NCBI GenBank assembly: GCA_963576565.1
Contig: OY755044.1
Span: 56,534,108 to 56,598,107, forward strand
Length of the DNA stretch: 64,000 bases
Direction of reading: 5' to 3'
Source of the DNA: Aspidapion aeneum
Taxonomy: Eukaryota > Arthropoda > Insecta > Coleoptera > Brentidae
The notes beneath the pieces are model-generated. The model saw only the letters and a list, made by a program, of their open reading frames with translations, ran no database searches and was not told the DNA's origin. A program made the position numbers and the translations under genes. Below, piece by piece: positions 46,177-58,280 of this stretch; the stretch's first letter is position 1; the number at the start of each line of letters is the position of its first letter.

Positions 46177-49100
46177 TCAATGGGTAGAAAAAATTAAAAT
46201 TACTTTTAATTCGGCAAGAGGCACAGTTTTACAACTGGCCGCTTGGAAACACCGGTAACCGTTTGTACCGTCTCCGCCGGGATGCAGTTCGATGACCCGA
46301 CCGACCGGCCATTTCAAAGGTGATTGGCTGTGATCACTTGTTATGATAACCAAATCATTTAATTTGATATTTGGGGACGAATCAGCCCACTTGTGTCGCT
46401 GTTGTAGCGTATGCAAATACTCTATAGAATACCGTTTCCAAAAATCATTATGTAGTTTTTGGATTAGTTGCCATCTTTAGGGAATTTAGGGAACCTCGGA
46501 CAAATCTGACTCCGGAAATTCTGAATTAAGGAATTCAAGGGTCAAAAAATGCCCAGGGGTATGAGGTTGAAGATCGTGTGGGTCTGAAGAGGCAGGAGAT
46601 AAAGGGCGACTATTAAGTACGGCTTCTATGCGACATGTAAGGGTGGACATTTCCATGATGGACAACTTCTGGTCGCCGACTACTCGAACAAAGTGAGTTT
46701 TAAAACTTTTGACGCCAGCTTCTGCCAGGCCATTGAAATGTGGACTGAGAGGAGGTCCCAGATGCCAACGAATAGAAAGTCTGGTGGCCGCACTTCTTGC
46801 GTAATCAAGTAATTGGTTACGAAACCCTATAAAATTACTGCCTTGATCTGACCAGCATTGCGTCACGCTTCCACGTCTGGAAATGAATCGATGGAATGCA
46901 CCTACGAACCCTTCGGTGGACAGTTCCATGGTTAATTCCAAATGCACGCAATGTGTGGCCGTACAGACAAACACACAGACATACGATTTGAAAGCTTTAC
47001 AACCACGGTAACGATGAGGAATCACAAAGAAAGGTCCACAAAAGTCGATAGCTACACTCGAAAAAGGTTTAAGTTGATTGATTCGATGAGCGGGAAGTGA
47101 ACTCATTATGGGCGGTCTATAGGGTTTAGGGTTGATTCTAAAACATTGCAAACACTTGGATATGGTTCTTTGAATTGCCCGTCTGGCAGATAATATCCAA
47201 AACTGCTGTAAAAGCAGATTATGTAATGTTTTAAACCCAGGATGAAGGTATTGTCGATGAGTGGACTCGATAAGAAGAGTAGTTAAACGATGGTTACTCG
47301 AAAGTAAGACGGGGTGTTTTGCATAAGACAAAAGGTCAGATTTTTGTAATCTGCCACCGACTCTAATGATATTATTTTCATCAAGAAAAGGTGAAAGTTT
47401 TCGGAAAGGTTTCGGTATTGGTTTATGCTTAGATAAGGCGGAAAAAAGCTCAGAAAAACAAGAACCTTGCACGCGTTTAATAAGAAGGTATAACGCACTT
47501 TGCATCTCACCGGTGGTAGGAAAAACAATATTTTCAAAAATAATTTTTTGGTCCGGTGGCTTAGTGGGTTTTTGATAGGAATGGTTTTGAAAAAGGTTAA
47601 CTATTCGAAGGACAGAACAAATGATACGTTGAATTTTTGATATAGATGAATATTTGATAAGAAGCTGATCTAAGAAGTTGACATCAATTATCGCATTGCA
47701 ACAGACCTTTGGCTTTTCCTCCAGATTAATATCTCCGAAATCAAACGGCATTTTTGATTTATGAAAATCGGGCCATTCGTTTTCGGGAGACCACAAAAAC
47801 GACGGTGCGTTCCACCACATGTCATGTGACATGAGCAGTGAAGGGGTGGCCCCTCGTGACGCAATATCGGCTGCATTTAAAGCAGAAGGAATGTAGCGCC
47901 ACGAGTTTGAGGGAAGGATTTCTTGGATTCTACTGACTCGATTTCCAACAAAGGTTTGCCAGCGATTAGGAGGGGATGAAAGCCAGTGCAATACGACTTG
48001 CGAATCGCAGAAAGTAACGATATTTGTAAAAGTTATTTTTCCTTCATAGCTAGATAAAACGAAGTCAATTAATTCGCTTAAAAGAAATGCGCCTAGGAGT
48101 TCTAGCCTAGTCAGATATGAGAGAAACAGATATATTATTTTCCTCTTCTACACGAAAATATACGACGCCTGCGTAGCCTCGAATTGAAGCGTCACAGAAG
48201 CCGATGATTTGACAGGTATTGGTTTTTGACAGTTTGATTTGTCGGGGTAATTGAAAATTGGAAAGACGCGGGAATTCAGAACGAAGTTTGTTCCAAGAGT
48301 CGATGATAGAAGAATCTGGTTCTTCGTCCCAGCCTATTTTCGATATCCACAACTGTTGCAAAATAAATTTTGCTTGTAGCAACAAGGGACAAAGAAAACC
48401 TATGGGATCGAAGATTGTTCCTATGATAGATAAAATAGAACGTTTAGTTGGGGGTTTGTCCTTCATTCGGCATTGATAAGAAAAAATGTGTTTTGGATGC
48501 CACTGAAGGCCTAAAACTTTGATAAAGTGTGGTTCATCCTTGTCAAAGGAGGGAGGCATTTGACGATCGGATTCTGGCAATGTTACCAATAACTCAGGAC
48601 AATTGCTTGCCCATTTTTTAAGTTCGAATCCTCCCGACTTCAACAAATCATTGAGTTCCGTCTGAAGGGAAAGGGCTTCAGAAAGCGAAGGGCTAGTTCC
48701 CAAGATATCGTCGATGTAAATTGACGTTTTTAGAACACCACTAGCCAATGGAAAACGTTCCTTTTCTCTCTCTGCCAGCTCATTTAAGGTACGCATGGCT
48801 AGAAAAGGTGAGCATGTCATGGCAAAAGTGACAGTAGAATGTTCCCACACTGAAAGTGGGTCCTGTGGAGAAAACCTCCACAATATCCTTTGATAAGGTC
48901 GGTGATAAGGATTGATAAGGACTTGACGGAACATCTGTTTGATATCAGCAATGTAGGCAATAGGATTAAGACGAAACGTAAGGAGTAAAGAAGCAATATC
49001 TTTTTGAAGTTTCGGTCCCGATAACAACGTGTCATTGAGACTAATATTTTTTGGGGTGACTGCCGAACAATCCCAGACTACCCTTAATTTTGTACTTAAG

Positions 49101-49969
49101 CTTTCCGGCTTTAGTACGCAATGATGTGCTAAAAAACATGATACGTCGACTTTTGGTTGACTAGATAAAACTAAACTCATATGATTAGAATCGATATAGT
49201 CTTGCATGAAACTTGAATAGGCAGTGTACAGATCAGGATTTTTGAGTAATCTATTTTCTAGAAGTAAAAATCTACGATAAGCTTGCGGATAAGTATTTCC
49301 TAGGTCAGGGTTTATTTTATCTTTAAACGGAAGATCTACCATGAATCTACCGCTCGGTTGCCGTACTACAGTCGCAGTAAAAATTGATTCTGCTTGTTTT
49401 TCTTCCTTTGATAAGATTTGTTTTTTAGGCAAATGTTCGATTTCCCAAAACCTAGGCAGAATGACCTCTAAAGGAGGTGAATGACTCGGTAAAAAACAAC
49501 TGGTTCGTTCCGTAAGACTACCTACTTCGTCAACTTTTCCCATGACGACCCAGCCAAAGATAGTTTCAAGGGCTGAAGGTTGCCCTATTTGTCCAAGAAC
49601 CCTGCCCTCCTTGAATATCTGTGCGAATAGCTCGCAACCAATAACTAGGTCCACAGGTCTAGATTTGAAATAAGATGGGTCGGCAAGTTTAAGGTTTTCC
49701 AAGTGTTTCCACTGATTATCGTTCAAAGTGAATGTAGGCATATTGGAACATAATTGTGGAACGACAATTGCTTCGAAATTAAGTAAAGGAGTGACCTGTC
49801 CTTGTGGCTTAATGTGACATTGAACGAGTCCTTTGGGAGTAAAAGAAGACATTTGATTTAATCGAAATATTTCAGTGGTGTAACTTCGCCTAGGAAGATT
49901 AAGACGCTGAATACACTTTTCACTGATGAATCCTGTCTGTGGTCCAGAATCAAGCAGTGCCCTTACAGG
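46177..49969 (-). pseudogene. BEL/Pao pol: protease, RT, RNase H, integrase; broken
   Basis: Minus strand. The aspartic protease has LLDSG near 49940. The reverse transcriptase (48107-49852) shows FLAHHCVLKPES, LRVVWDCSA, the catalytic YIDD in SIYIDDILGTSPS (about 48720) and PIGFLCPLLLQAK. RNase H follows with LEALGAF-type residues and VLHWLSSPPNRW. The integrase (46486-47700) has a zinc-binding region (HPGFKTLHNLLLQQFWI, CLQC) and catalytic residues in AIDFCGPF and WSDQGSNFIG. The C-terminal BEL-specific domain (46177-46470) has KWPVGRVIELHPGGDG. Defects: a small deletion with frameshift at about 48107, and two in-frame TAA stops between 46470 and 46490. The product would copy and integrate the element; this copy cannot. 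Confidence 0.93.
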
Positions 49970-49972
49970 TTA

Positions 49973-51393
49973 AAAATTTCCGCAACCGTCCATAACATCT
50001 ATTATGGCGGTGCATAAAAGAAAGGTACCTGAAGGTCCTGAGGTATTTAATGACACATGAAGATTATTGACAGGTGGTGTGTGAATGACAGGACTAGTAT
50101 CTTGGCTTCCAGACTCTTGATTAGTTTCTAAGATATGAGTTAAAGTGTGGTGCCTTTTACTATTGCAAGTCCTGCATGAATATTTTGATTTGCACGTATC
50201 TACCCCATGCAAGGGATGAAAACACGCTAGACATAATTTTTTCTGCTTGACGAAAAGGCGATCGATAGGTGAGAGATCAAGAAATGTTTGACATTTCGAA
50301 AGCACGTGACCTTGATTACACCGGAAACATTTTATTCCCGTACTTGAATTAGTTGAGGTGCCAGCCAGTCCTATAAAAGGCGAATTGGATGATTTATAAG
50401 TAGGCTTTTGCCCAAACTGATTTTGCATAGAATTTGAATTTTGATAGGTAGGCTTTTGCCCAAACTGATTTTCCATAGAATTTGATTTTTGATAGGTAGG
50501 CACCTTTTTGGGTGCTGTTGATTGAGGAAGTGATTCCAAAACTTTACATCTTTTTTCTAGAAATTGAAAAAGTGACTGAAAAGTGGGAATTTCGGTATTA
50601 GTATTGGCGTGACTCATTTCGAAATTTGAACGCGTCGGAATATCCAATTTTTCTAACAAAATGAAAAAAAGTCCCAACTGTCAACGTCAAAGCTAAGTGA
50701 TTTTAAAATTTCTAGGGATTCAGAAAAGGTGTCAATTAAATTACGCAATTCTTTAACTGACTCGTTTTTTAAGGTGGAGTTCATAATTGTGCTTAAAGCA
50801 TCATTTGCGAGGTCTCGCTTGTTTTGATATCTATTGACTAATTTGTCGTAAGCAATTTTATAATTTTGATCAGATAAGCTAATCCCTGATATCAATTTTA
50901 AAGGCTCATCCTCGAGATATGAAAATAAATATTGAAGTTTTCGAACGTTACTTAGACTTTGATTTTGAACTATAATGTTATTAAAAAGATCGAAAAAGCT
51001 TGGCCATAATTTTTTATCACCTCGAAATATGGGAATACCTAACTCTTTGAGTTTTGGAGTTTCGGTTTGTCGAACATATTATCCCGAAAAGGATGGGGCC
51101 TCAACCGGAAATATTTTAGAGTAAACCCCCTTACACGCATAAAAATATTTACGAGCTTCTGGAAGGATCGCATCCTGTGTTTTAAACCCCTCGTCGTCCG
51201 AGTCGTCTATCAACATAATGACATCATTATGTGCCAGCATGCATTTATCGAAGGTTTCGTCCAAATCGGAATACCTTACTTGAAACTCGTTTCTCGCTTT
51301 TTCGTCTGTTGCCGCGGTCTGTGAAAACACATAACACTCGGTGATCGCAGATAAAAAACCCTTGCGTTTTTGCACGGCTTTTTTGACAGACAT
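49973..51393 (-). pseudogene. BEL/Pao gag, broken
   Basis: Starts at an ATG at 51393 (MSVKKAVQKRKGFLSAITEC). The capsid region contains SNVRKLQYLFSYLEDEPLKL and YDKLVNRYQNKRDLANDALS (50650-51070), followed by zinc knuckles (CFRCNQGHVLSKC, CLACFHPLHGVDTC and CRTCNSKRHHTLTH, about 50150-50340). Two near-identical tandem motifs (FGQKPTYQ/K, SNSMQNQ-type) sit before the knuckles. Defects: in-frame stop at 51079, a one-base frame change in a run of T near 50670, and a TAA at 49970-49972 separating gag from the protease in the same frame. That last stop could be an original gag/pol boundary or a mutation. Confidence 0.9.
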
Positions 51394-51779
51394 GATTTTA
51401 CCTTTGAAATGACGAAATTGTCGGTAAATATACAATTAACGCTAAATTAATGCTTCTGAAATAGAAAAATGATGAATTGTCGAAAATATGCACTAATTTA
51501 TCGCAATTGATGAAAATTGTTTTAAATATCGAAATGATATGAAACACACCTAACACACTAAACATGTGCTTGTTTGTTTTGATTGCTTCGATTTGTTTAC
51601 TGAATGACCACGGTACGTTACCATAGCAGCGGACCGAAAAACATGTGAACTGCGCCGCTACCGAAGGTTGAGCGAAAATCTCTCTCGTTTCAATACGATT
51701 GGCAAAATTCAAGGCCTTGATCTCGGCGTGAAAATGGCCGACTTATTAATACCGTCGTATGGAGTAAATTTTAAATAAT

Positions 51780-51795
51780 CCGGTTCGAAGGACCA
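51780..51795 (-). promoter_or_regulatory. primer-binding-site candidate of BEL element
   Basis: Minus-strand TGGTCCTTCGAACCGG starts with TGG (complement of a tRNA CCA end) 4 nt after the 5' LTR. I do not assign the tRNA. Confidence 0.55.
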
Positions 51796-51799
51796 CTTA

Positions 51800-52272
51800 T
51801 GTTTGCCCGCAGTTAGAAAAACGATAACTGCAATGGACTGTATATATTTTAATTAATGAAAGCGCGAACAAACATAAATATATTGATATGAAATTACGAA
51901 ATAATTAAAAGGTCCATAGGTTAATTGTGGGTACCACACAACGGAAATCAGAGACAAAGCACTCACCAGTTTGCAGCCAATTTCTCCACGTTCCAAGGGG
52001 CCCCTGTTTGGATCTAATGATGTCACCACGTAGCTGAAGGGCTGAAGTTTCTAGTTCTATGCTTCAGTACACCAAAATCGAGCACTTTCAAGTGTAGAAA
52101 TTTGAAATAGTTGGAGAAAGTAAATTAACACGCCATTTCTCGAGGCGGTCGAAAAAGGATCTCCCTGATTCTTGGTGCGCATGTCCAAAATGCGCGAAAA
52201 TGTACTCTGTCCGTCATTCATTTGTGTGGTTTTAAAATTTAGAAACACCGCGAAATTTAGCGGGAGCTAACA
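51800..52272 (-). repeat. 5' LTR of BEL/Pao element
   Basis: 473 bp, TGTT...AACA. The first 45 bp match the 3' LTR exactly. Its distal end (about 52170-52272) aligns with the junction between the mariner transposase and the LTR end in the other copy, including the residues FKTTQ(L/M)NDGQ. The middle 0.3 kb has no counterpart in the other LTR. Confidence 0.85.
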
Positions 52273-52372
52273 CAGTATTGCAGGCATTATTTTTCATTTC
52301 TCTTACCAATATCGTAAGGTGAGATTTATATACCGTCTCTCTAACTTTACGAAGGTGTTACATTGACCATGC

Positions 52373-52420
52373 AGTGTTCTGAAGAGTCCTTTAAGCACGA
52401 AACAGTTAACTGTCAACACT
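52373..52420 (+). ncRNA. hammerhead ribozyme (type I), macrorepeat U4
   Basis: Parts in order: AGTGTT, CTGAAGA, GTCC-TTTAA-GCAC, GAAA, CAGTTAACTG, TC, AACACT. Stem I is a perfect 6 bp and the core matches the consensus. Stem II has one C:C mismatch. Stem III is a 4-bp palindrome with a 2-nt loop. Predicted cleavage is after the C of GTC. Activity may be weak because of stem II; it may act as a dimer, as known for hammerheads with short palindromic stem III. Confidence 0.65.
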
Positions 52421-52444
52421 TAATAGGTGGCCATTAGATCTTGG

Positions 52445-52691
52445 TGATAAAAAGAGTGAAACCGTTTGAGATAGTAAATCAAGTGAATTACACATAAAAC
52501 AAAATAATGCTATAAACACAACACAATTGTGAGTTACAGACTAAACAAAGCGGGGAGAACTGTTGAGTGAACCCTAAGTTTAAATCTGACTTTTCTAGTA
52601 AATTAAGTTAAAACAAAATTGCTAATTAGTCTTACTGACTAGATTGTAATAAAAAAAAACACAGTGTGTTTGACAAATAAAAAAAAAAAAA
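52445..52691 (+). mobile_element. jockey 3' tail insertion, copy 1
   Basis: The sequence covers the last few codons and the 3' untranslated region of a jockey-like element and ends in poly(A). It is flanked by AGATCTTGG at 52436-52444 and 52692-52700, a 9-bp TSD. The 3' untranslated region is nearly identical to copy 2 at 53.8-54.04 kb. Confidence 0.9.
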
Positions 52692-53588
52692 AGATCTTGG
52701 ACCCCCGTGGGTGCCCAGCTTTCGAGCTGCCCACGCAAAACCACAAGAGGAACAAAACCTTTCTACACCCGATTATCCACGAAAAATTTTTGTTTTTTTT
52801 TATTCACGGGTACCAAACTTTACGTTTTAAATGTATTTCGCAAAACATTTAAGAAAACTTTTCTAGTAAAAACCTTTATTTTAAAATGTATATTGGAGAA
52901 CTTGGCTATACTTTTATCTCAATTATTATATATATTTCTCTTAGTTACTGTCAGTCTGTCAAATCTCAGCTCTCTAGTGTTTCTGGAAGTAATGTTACTT
53001 TTACATAACTTTACATGTATACGGAAGGGGAGTAAATTATAATTTCGGGTTTTTTGTTTTTTCCTATAGTTTTGTCATAGTTCCTATCAGTCTGCAAGGC
53101 ATCTTTTTAGACTATATTGTGTATCCATTTGGATACGCAGGCCTTCAGATTGGATACCCAGTAAACAGAAAATGGATACCTACTTTTGGTACCTAAAATA
53201 CAAGGTGTAATTAAAATACAGGGTGTAATTTAAATGATGAACCAATCTTTAAGAGATGGTGCGTAAGGTCCAAAGCAGACAAAAAGTTCAAATAACTTTT
53301 GGCCAAGTTATAGCATTTTTTAATAAGTTGAGAAAGTAGAGAAAAACGATGAATTTTTAAAATATCAAATTGAACAACGTTGCTTTTCTCCAAGAAAATA
53401 TAGATAGGTTAAGGATACACTGTGGCCAAATAATCTTTGGAATAGGTATAAATTTCTCAATTCTTTAAAGAATTAATATTTTTATGAGCTATTAAATTTA
53501 CACAAAAGAAATTGAAATAGATTTTTGTACATGTCTAAAGGCCCTGAAAACAAATATAAAATAATAATATTAGCACCATATTTTAACG

Positions 53589-53830
53589 TTGTACAGAGAT
53601 TTCAAAATAAAGTATTAAGAAACATTGTGAATGCACCTTGGTACGTTCGAAATAGTGACCTTCATCGAGATCTAAAAATCGAAACTGTAGCAGAGACTAT
53701 AAAAAAGTACGCAAAAAGCCATGAAGATAGACTCCATCGGCATGTGAATGTGGAAGCAATTCAGCTTCTAGACAATACTATGCTAGTTCGACGACTAAAA
53801 AGAGTGAAGCCGTTTGAGCTAGTAAACTAA
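53589..53830 (+). pseudogene. jockey-like polymerase C-terminus
   Basis: About 80 codons with the typical C-terminal residues of jockey ORF2: QRFQNKVLRNIVNAPWYVRN, SDLHRDLKIETV, HVNVEAIQLLDN, and ending LKRVKPFELVN with a stop at 53830. Open throughout, but it lacks the endonuclease and catalytic domains through 5' truncation. The open frame extends upstream into macrorepeat DNA only by chance. Confidence 0.9.
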
Positions 53831-54038
53831 GTGAATTACACATAAAACAAAATAATGCTATAAACACAACACAATTGTGAGTTACAGACTAAACAAAGCG
53901 GGGAGAACAGTTGAGTGAACCCTAAGTTTAAATCTGACTTTTCTAGTAAATTAAGTTAAAACAAAATTGCTAATTAGTCTTACTGACTAGATTGTAATAA
54001 AAAAAAACACAGTGTGTTTGACAAATAAAAAAAAAAAA
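53589..54038 (+). mobile_element. jockey 3' fragment insertion, copy 2
   Basis: 5'-truncated jockey-like element ending in poly(A), flanked by a perfect 11-bp TSD ATATTTTAACG (53578-53588 and 54039-54049). It contains the C-terminus of the polymerase protein and the 3' untranslated region. Confidence 0.92.
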
Positions 54039-54055
54039 ATATTTTAACGATTTTT

Positions 54056-54070
54056 GGTAATAATGTTGAG
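54056..54070. other. empty RTE target site in U4
   Basis: GGTAATAATGTTGAG here corresponds to GGTAATAATTTTAAG | RTE | ATTAATTTTGAG in U1-U3. This shows that U4 did not carry the RTE and supplies the pre-insertion sequence. Confidence 0.8.
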
Positions 54071-55879
54071 TATTTCTATGTATTTTTAAATAATTTTACC
54101 ATTTAATTATTACCCTTATTGTCATGCATAATTTCAGAAATTGTCGATTTTCCGTAATGATTTTTAAGGAAGTTATAACAAAAAAAAAATTGCTGTTAAG
54201 TTTGGCACCCTTTATCTAACAAATAAAGAAGTATGATGCAAAATATAATAAGAAACAATCCTTCTTTTGATCTTTTCTACCACCTACTAAAGTTTACTAT
54301 TATTACACCCTGATATTATGTTAAATGTTTGTATGTTATGGTAAGAATTTTAAGATATTTGAAAGTATCATTTTGGTCTGAAAATAAACAATTTATAAAA
54401 GTCAGCGCTTTTCAAATATACCTGGTGGGCAAAAAAACCCGACAAAATGTTTTTCGTTATAACTTTCCAACTATAACACCAATTTTACCAAAGCAAAGAG
54501 TAGTTGGCAGGGATTGATTGATCGGACATTTGTGTAAAAGTATATTTTTGTCCACCATCCTGACCCTTAAAAGAGGCTTGTTTATTCTTAAGTTGGAAAT
54601 GTGTGGAAATTTTGGATATTTTTTTTGTTTGTAGAAAAGCTCTATCTTTGTTAAGCACAACGAGATCTGAATCGTTACAAACGATTTCAGTCTCTAAAAA
54701 TTGATTTTCTCTTCAACTATATTGTTTTTTAGGTTGTAACGATTGTCTTCTAAATCCTGTCTTCCTCATAAATAAATTTTTGCCGAACCGATTTTAATAA
54801 AATATAAAGTGGAACAGATTGATTGCTTTTAAAAGATCACTATTAAAATTTGCCGTCATTGTAAAATCCAAAATGGCGGAAATAAAAACTTTACTTTTTA
54901 AAAAGGCTGTTTATTCTTATATTTTTTGAAAATATTTTGATTTTTTTCGGAAAAGTTTTACAGATTATGCGATTGCCTTGCCATTTCTATGTGCATTCAT
55001 TTCTTTATAAATTCATTATTACTAAACCGACAATAAAATAAAAAGCATCATGGCGAAATTCTCCGCCAACTCTAAATATAATATGGCTTACTAAATCGAA
55101 TATGACCCTCCATAAAGGATAGTTGTTTCTTATGTTACGAGAAATTTTTCGACCCTTTTTTGAATATATTTATAAGATCCACCACTCACAACGAGGTACT
55201 AATCATAAAAAAATAAATCCTCGCAACATTCAAAGAAGTGATCCTTCCAAGAAAGACAAACTTGACTTTTTTCCAACATCTTGGATTTAAAAATGTAGGA
55301 AAATTTCAACAGTTTTGTTCAAAGAGCAATATTTCTTTTTTTATTATTGAAATCGGTTCAGTGAATTTATAAGGAAATTATTGCAGACAGAAGTTAAAGC
55401 AACAGTTGGAATAACAATTATTATTTAAAGAACCACTAAACGGATTTTATAGAATAAAAGATTAATGAATTTATGAGGAAATGATACTTGATCAAGTATC
55501 AAGGAAAATATGTAATTTTTTGAGACCGTGAGTCTGTCGCATGAGCAAAGCGAGAGTTACACATTTAAGGGATGAAAAATACACTTTTTAATAACTGTGT
55601 ATGAGTTCGATATTAACTTAAATTAACACTGGTAAATTAAATTTGCAAAGCAACTTATTGACAAAAGTAACTTGGCGAAGCAAATTTTATTAACACAAAT
55701 TTATGAACTAATAATAATTTTTCAAATTCTTGGTTTGAAACTTGTAGACAATGATTTTGTTTCCAATCCCCCAAATGTTATTATACGATATCAATGGAAA
55801 CACTGTTAAACATATTTTTTATAAATGATTAAACACAAAATCTCGCCGCAGGCGAGAGGCTTAGCGAAAATCAATGTTG

Positions 55880-55983
55880 CAACAGGTTTAAAAGTGTTGA
55901 ATGTAAAAAGTTTTCGAAGCAAATTTGTTAATAAACTAATTTGCGAAGCAAAGTTTTCTCAACACAAATTTGTTTGCGAAGTT
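55880..55983. repeat. GCGAAGC hairpin cluster, U4/U5 junction, reduced
   Basis: Short cluster with two or three stems of the AATTTGCGAAGC type (some mutated to TTTTCGAAGC). The two longer hairpins and the GCCGCCTCGGCC word are missing at this junction. Confidence 0.65.
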
Positions 55984-57984
55984 ATTTTTTTTATTATTTC
56001 GTCCCTAGCACCCCTAGTGTATCGCGCTCGAATTTTGACGCTTACTCGGGAACGCTTCGACGTAGAAGGATGAAAGGCGCACTGATTAAGAACTTACGGG
56101 AAACCAAAAATGTCAATTTTGGGTCAAATCGGAAAATTTCAAGTAGAGGAATAGGGGAAAAACCGTCAAAAACTGACTTTTTTTATGTACCTCGGTTGGC
56201 ACACCATAAGTGTCCAGGGGATTATTCTAGATACTTGAGATTTTGCACAAATATACTCTTATGTGTGGTCAGGAAGCCTATTGTTTTTGAGCCATATCGG
56301 AAAAAGTCAAGTGCCCCATTTTGGGGTTCTTCTGAATCCCTGCAGTGACGCATTTTCACTATACAATAAAATTGGTCAGAATTTCACTGTTTATTTGCCG
56401 TTTTTTAAAATATATCTGGTCATTACTCCAAAACCGTTTAACCCATTTTAACCAAATTTTAAACATTTGCGGACCTAAGGGAGTGTTCGGTAACCGTATA
56501 GTTGGTTTTTCAAATTAGTTTTTGGTTTTTGAGTTTTGAGGATTTTTCAAAACTAAGCAAGGTTTTTGTATTCAAAAATACTGAATCGAGAAATTTTTTG
56601 CCCTTACACTTTTTGACAGTTCTCGAACTGCTATCTTTCTAAGAAAATACCAAAATATATTTTTTAAAAAGTTCGATTTTTCTAAGTTATACCGTTTTTG
56701 AGTATGAGAAATAAATATTAAAAAACACGCAAAAATCTCAACAGAAATAACACGCATTTTTACAAAAATTGCGATATCTTTAAAACAGTGGGTCCGAATT
56801 GGACAAAAACTACACTACTCACTTCGCGAAACCTTTCTACATAAAACTTTATTTATAGTTTTAACCTTAATGGAGGGCGCTGGTGTAGGGCACTTAACAC
56901 TTATCAAAATGGTCCAAAATTAATAAAAATCTTAAAAAATTAAAGGAATTTGCAAATCTTTTTAAAAATATTATTGCCATAATAATAAGATTAATTTCAA
57001 GTTAAAGAGCAGAACAAAATTTTATGTCCGTAGGTTTATTTTTAAATTATATACCGCGAGAAATATTGGTAAAGAGTTAACGAAATACAATATTATAGAC
57101 AAATTGGTTAAAAATGAAACTCTTTTTGGTGCACTGTTTTTGTGGAATGAGAGGAGCAGGAGCTACAATTCGTTACATTTTAAAAAATTATCTGGGACCT
57201 ATGGTTTTTGAAATTTAACGCAAAATGTTTAAAAAGCTCCATAAATTTCAAGTATTTTTATTTAAAACAATTACAATATCTTCAAAACTATGCATTAGAT
57301 TTTGACGTAAGTTATACCATTCGCTTACTCAGACCTTTTTACATAATAATCAGTCAACAGTTTTTTCATTTTCATAGAGCGCGCTTAACAAAGTAACCAG
57401 AAATAAAAATTATCTTGTAGATATTAAGAAATTCGCAAATGCCACATTAAACTATAGTAAAGTAATACTTTCATTTTAAAGAGCAGAGTAAAATTTGCAA
57501 AATACCAGATGTCATTTTTAAGACAGTGTCTAATTTTAAGTTCCTAGGGTAATTCTTTGGACTATATATTATGCAAAATGTTTGGAAAAAACTGATATTA
57601 GGTAGTATTTTACATGACAAATGCAACGGATAAAAGTGACCTTAATATTTTTTAAAGCAATAAGTTTTTAGCTTGACCGGAGTGAGAGCTACATATTTTA
57701 GCAATAAAAAGGCACTTTTATTATATTATCTTAAAATTCAATTAAATTATTCGATAAATTATTATTAAAGTACAGTGATAATAACATTTAGCAGTAAGGC
57801 GCTGACAAAGGCAAATAATAAGTTAATAAATAAATTAAACATAGTTTTGACTAATTTATAACGTACTTTAATTTAATATAAGGTAAAAATTTGTTAAATG
57901 GTACATGGTTTATTTTTAAATCAGTGTCCAATTTCAAGCTTCCAGGGTAATTTTTGGATAACTATATTTAAAAAGAAACAAAAT

Positions 57985-58280
57985 ATTTTCGTGGTTAAAC
58001 ATATACAAAAAGGTTTTGTTTCTCTTGTATTTTTTCGTGGGCAAAGTTTCTTTTGTATTTGGTAGATGTCGCTACATGTGTTTAAAGAATAAGGTAGCGC
58101 ATGCATTATTTTTCATTTCTCTTACCAATATCGTAAGATGAGATTTATATCTGTCTCTCTGGCGAAAGAGTTAATAGGTGTCCATTAGGTCTTGGACCCC
58201 GTGAGTGTACAGCTTTCGAACTGCCCACGGAAAAAATACAAGAGAAACAAAACCTTTTTATACCTGCTTATCCACGAATA
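57985..58280 (+). repeat. module b1 of U5, hammerhead deleted
   Basis: Same inverted arms and same interior deletion (GGCGAAAGAGTTAATAGG near 58160) as U4 b1. Confidence 0.7.

Larger units (their letters stand above)
44503..52272 (-). mobile_element. BEL/Pao LTR retrotransposon, full-length but dead
   Basis: Minus-strand element with 5' LTR at 51800-52272 and 3' LTR at 44503-45971. A primer-binding-like site (TGGTCCTTCGAACCGG on the minus strand, 51780-51795) begins 4 nt after the 5' LTR. A purine-rich stretch with GGAGGG, a polypurine tract candidate, lies at about 45972-45985. Both LTRs begin TGTTTGCCCGC and end GAGCTAACA. The flanking CAGTAT duplication marks a single insertion into U4. 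Gag and pol are each broken. It landed inside the second hammerhead module of U4. Confidence 0.92.
38986..55983. repeat. macrorepeat unit U4 (type B), expanded by insertions
   Basis: Fourth unit, stretched to 17 kb by a CR1/jockey-like element (40881-42652), a BEL/Pao element (44503-52272) and two jockey tails (52445-52691, 53589-54038). Without these it is about 6.8 kb. Wording is type B (TATCTGGGACCTATGGTTTC near 40299). It has no RTE: the uninterrupted target lies at 54056-54070. Confidence 0.85.

Noticed and set aside
45956..46180. 74-codon hydrophobic frame as an envelope gene of the BEL element
   Set aside because: Too short, lies across the polypurine tract and LTR edge, and has no envelope signature.
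53525..53588. N-terminal extension of the jockey fragment's open frame
   Set aside because: It lies outside the TSD in macrorepeat DNA; the frame is open by chance.
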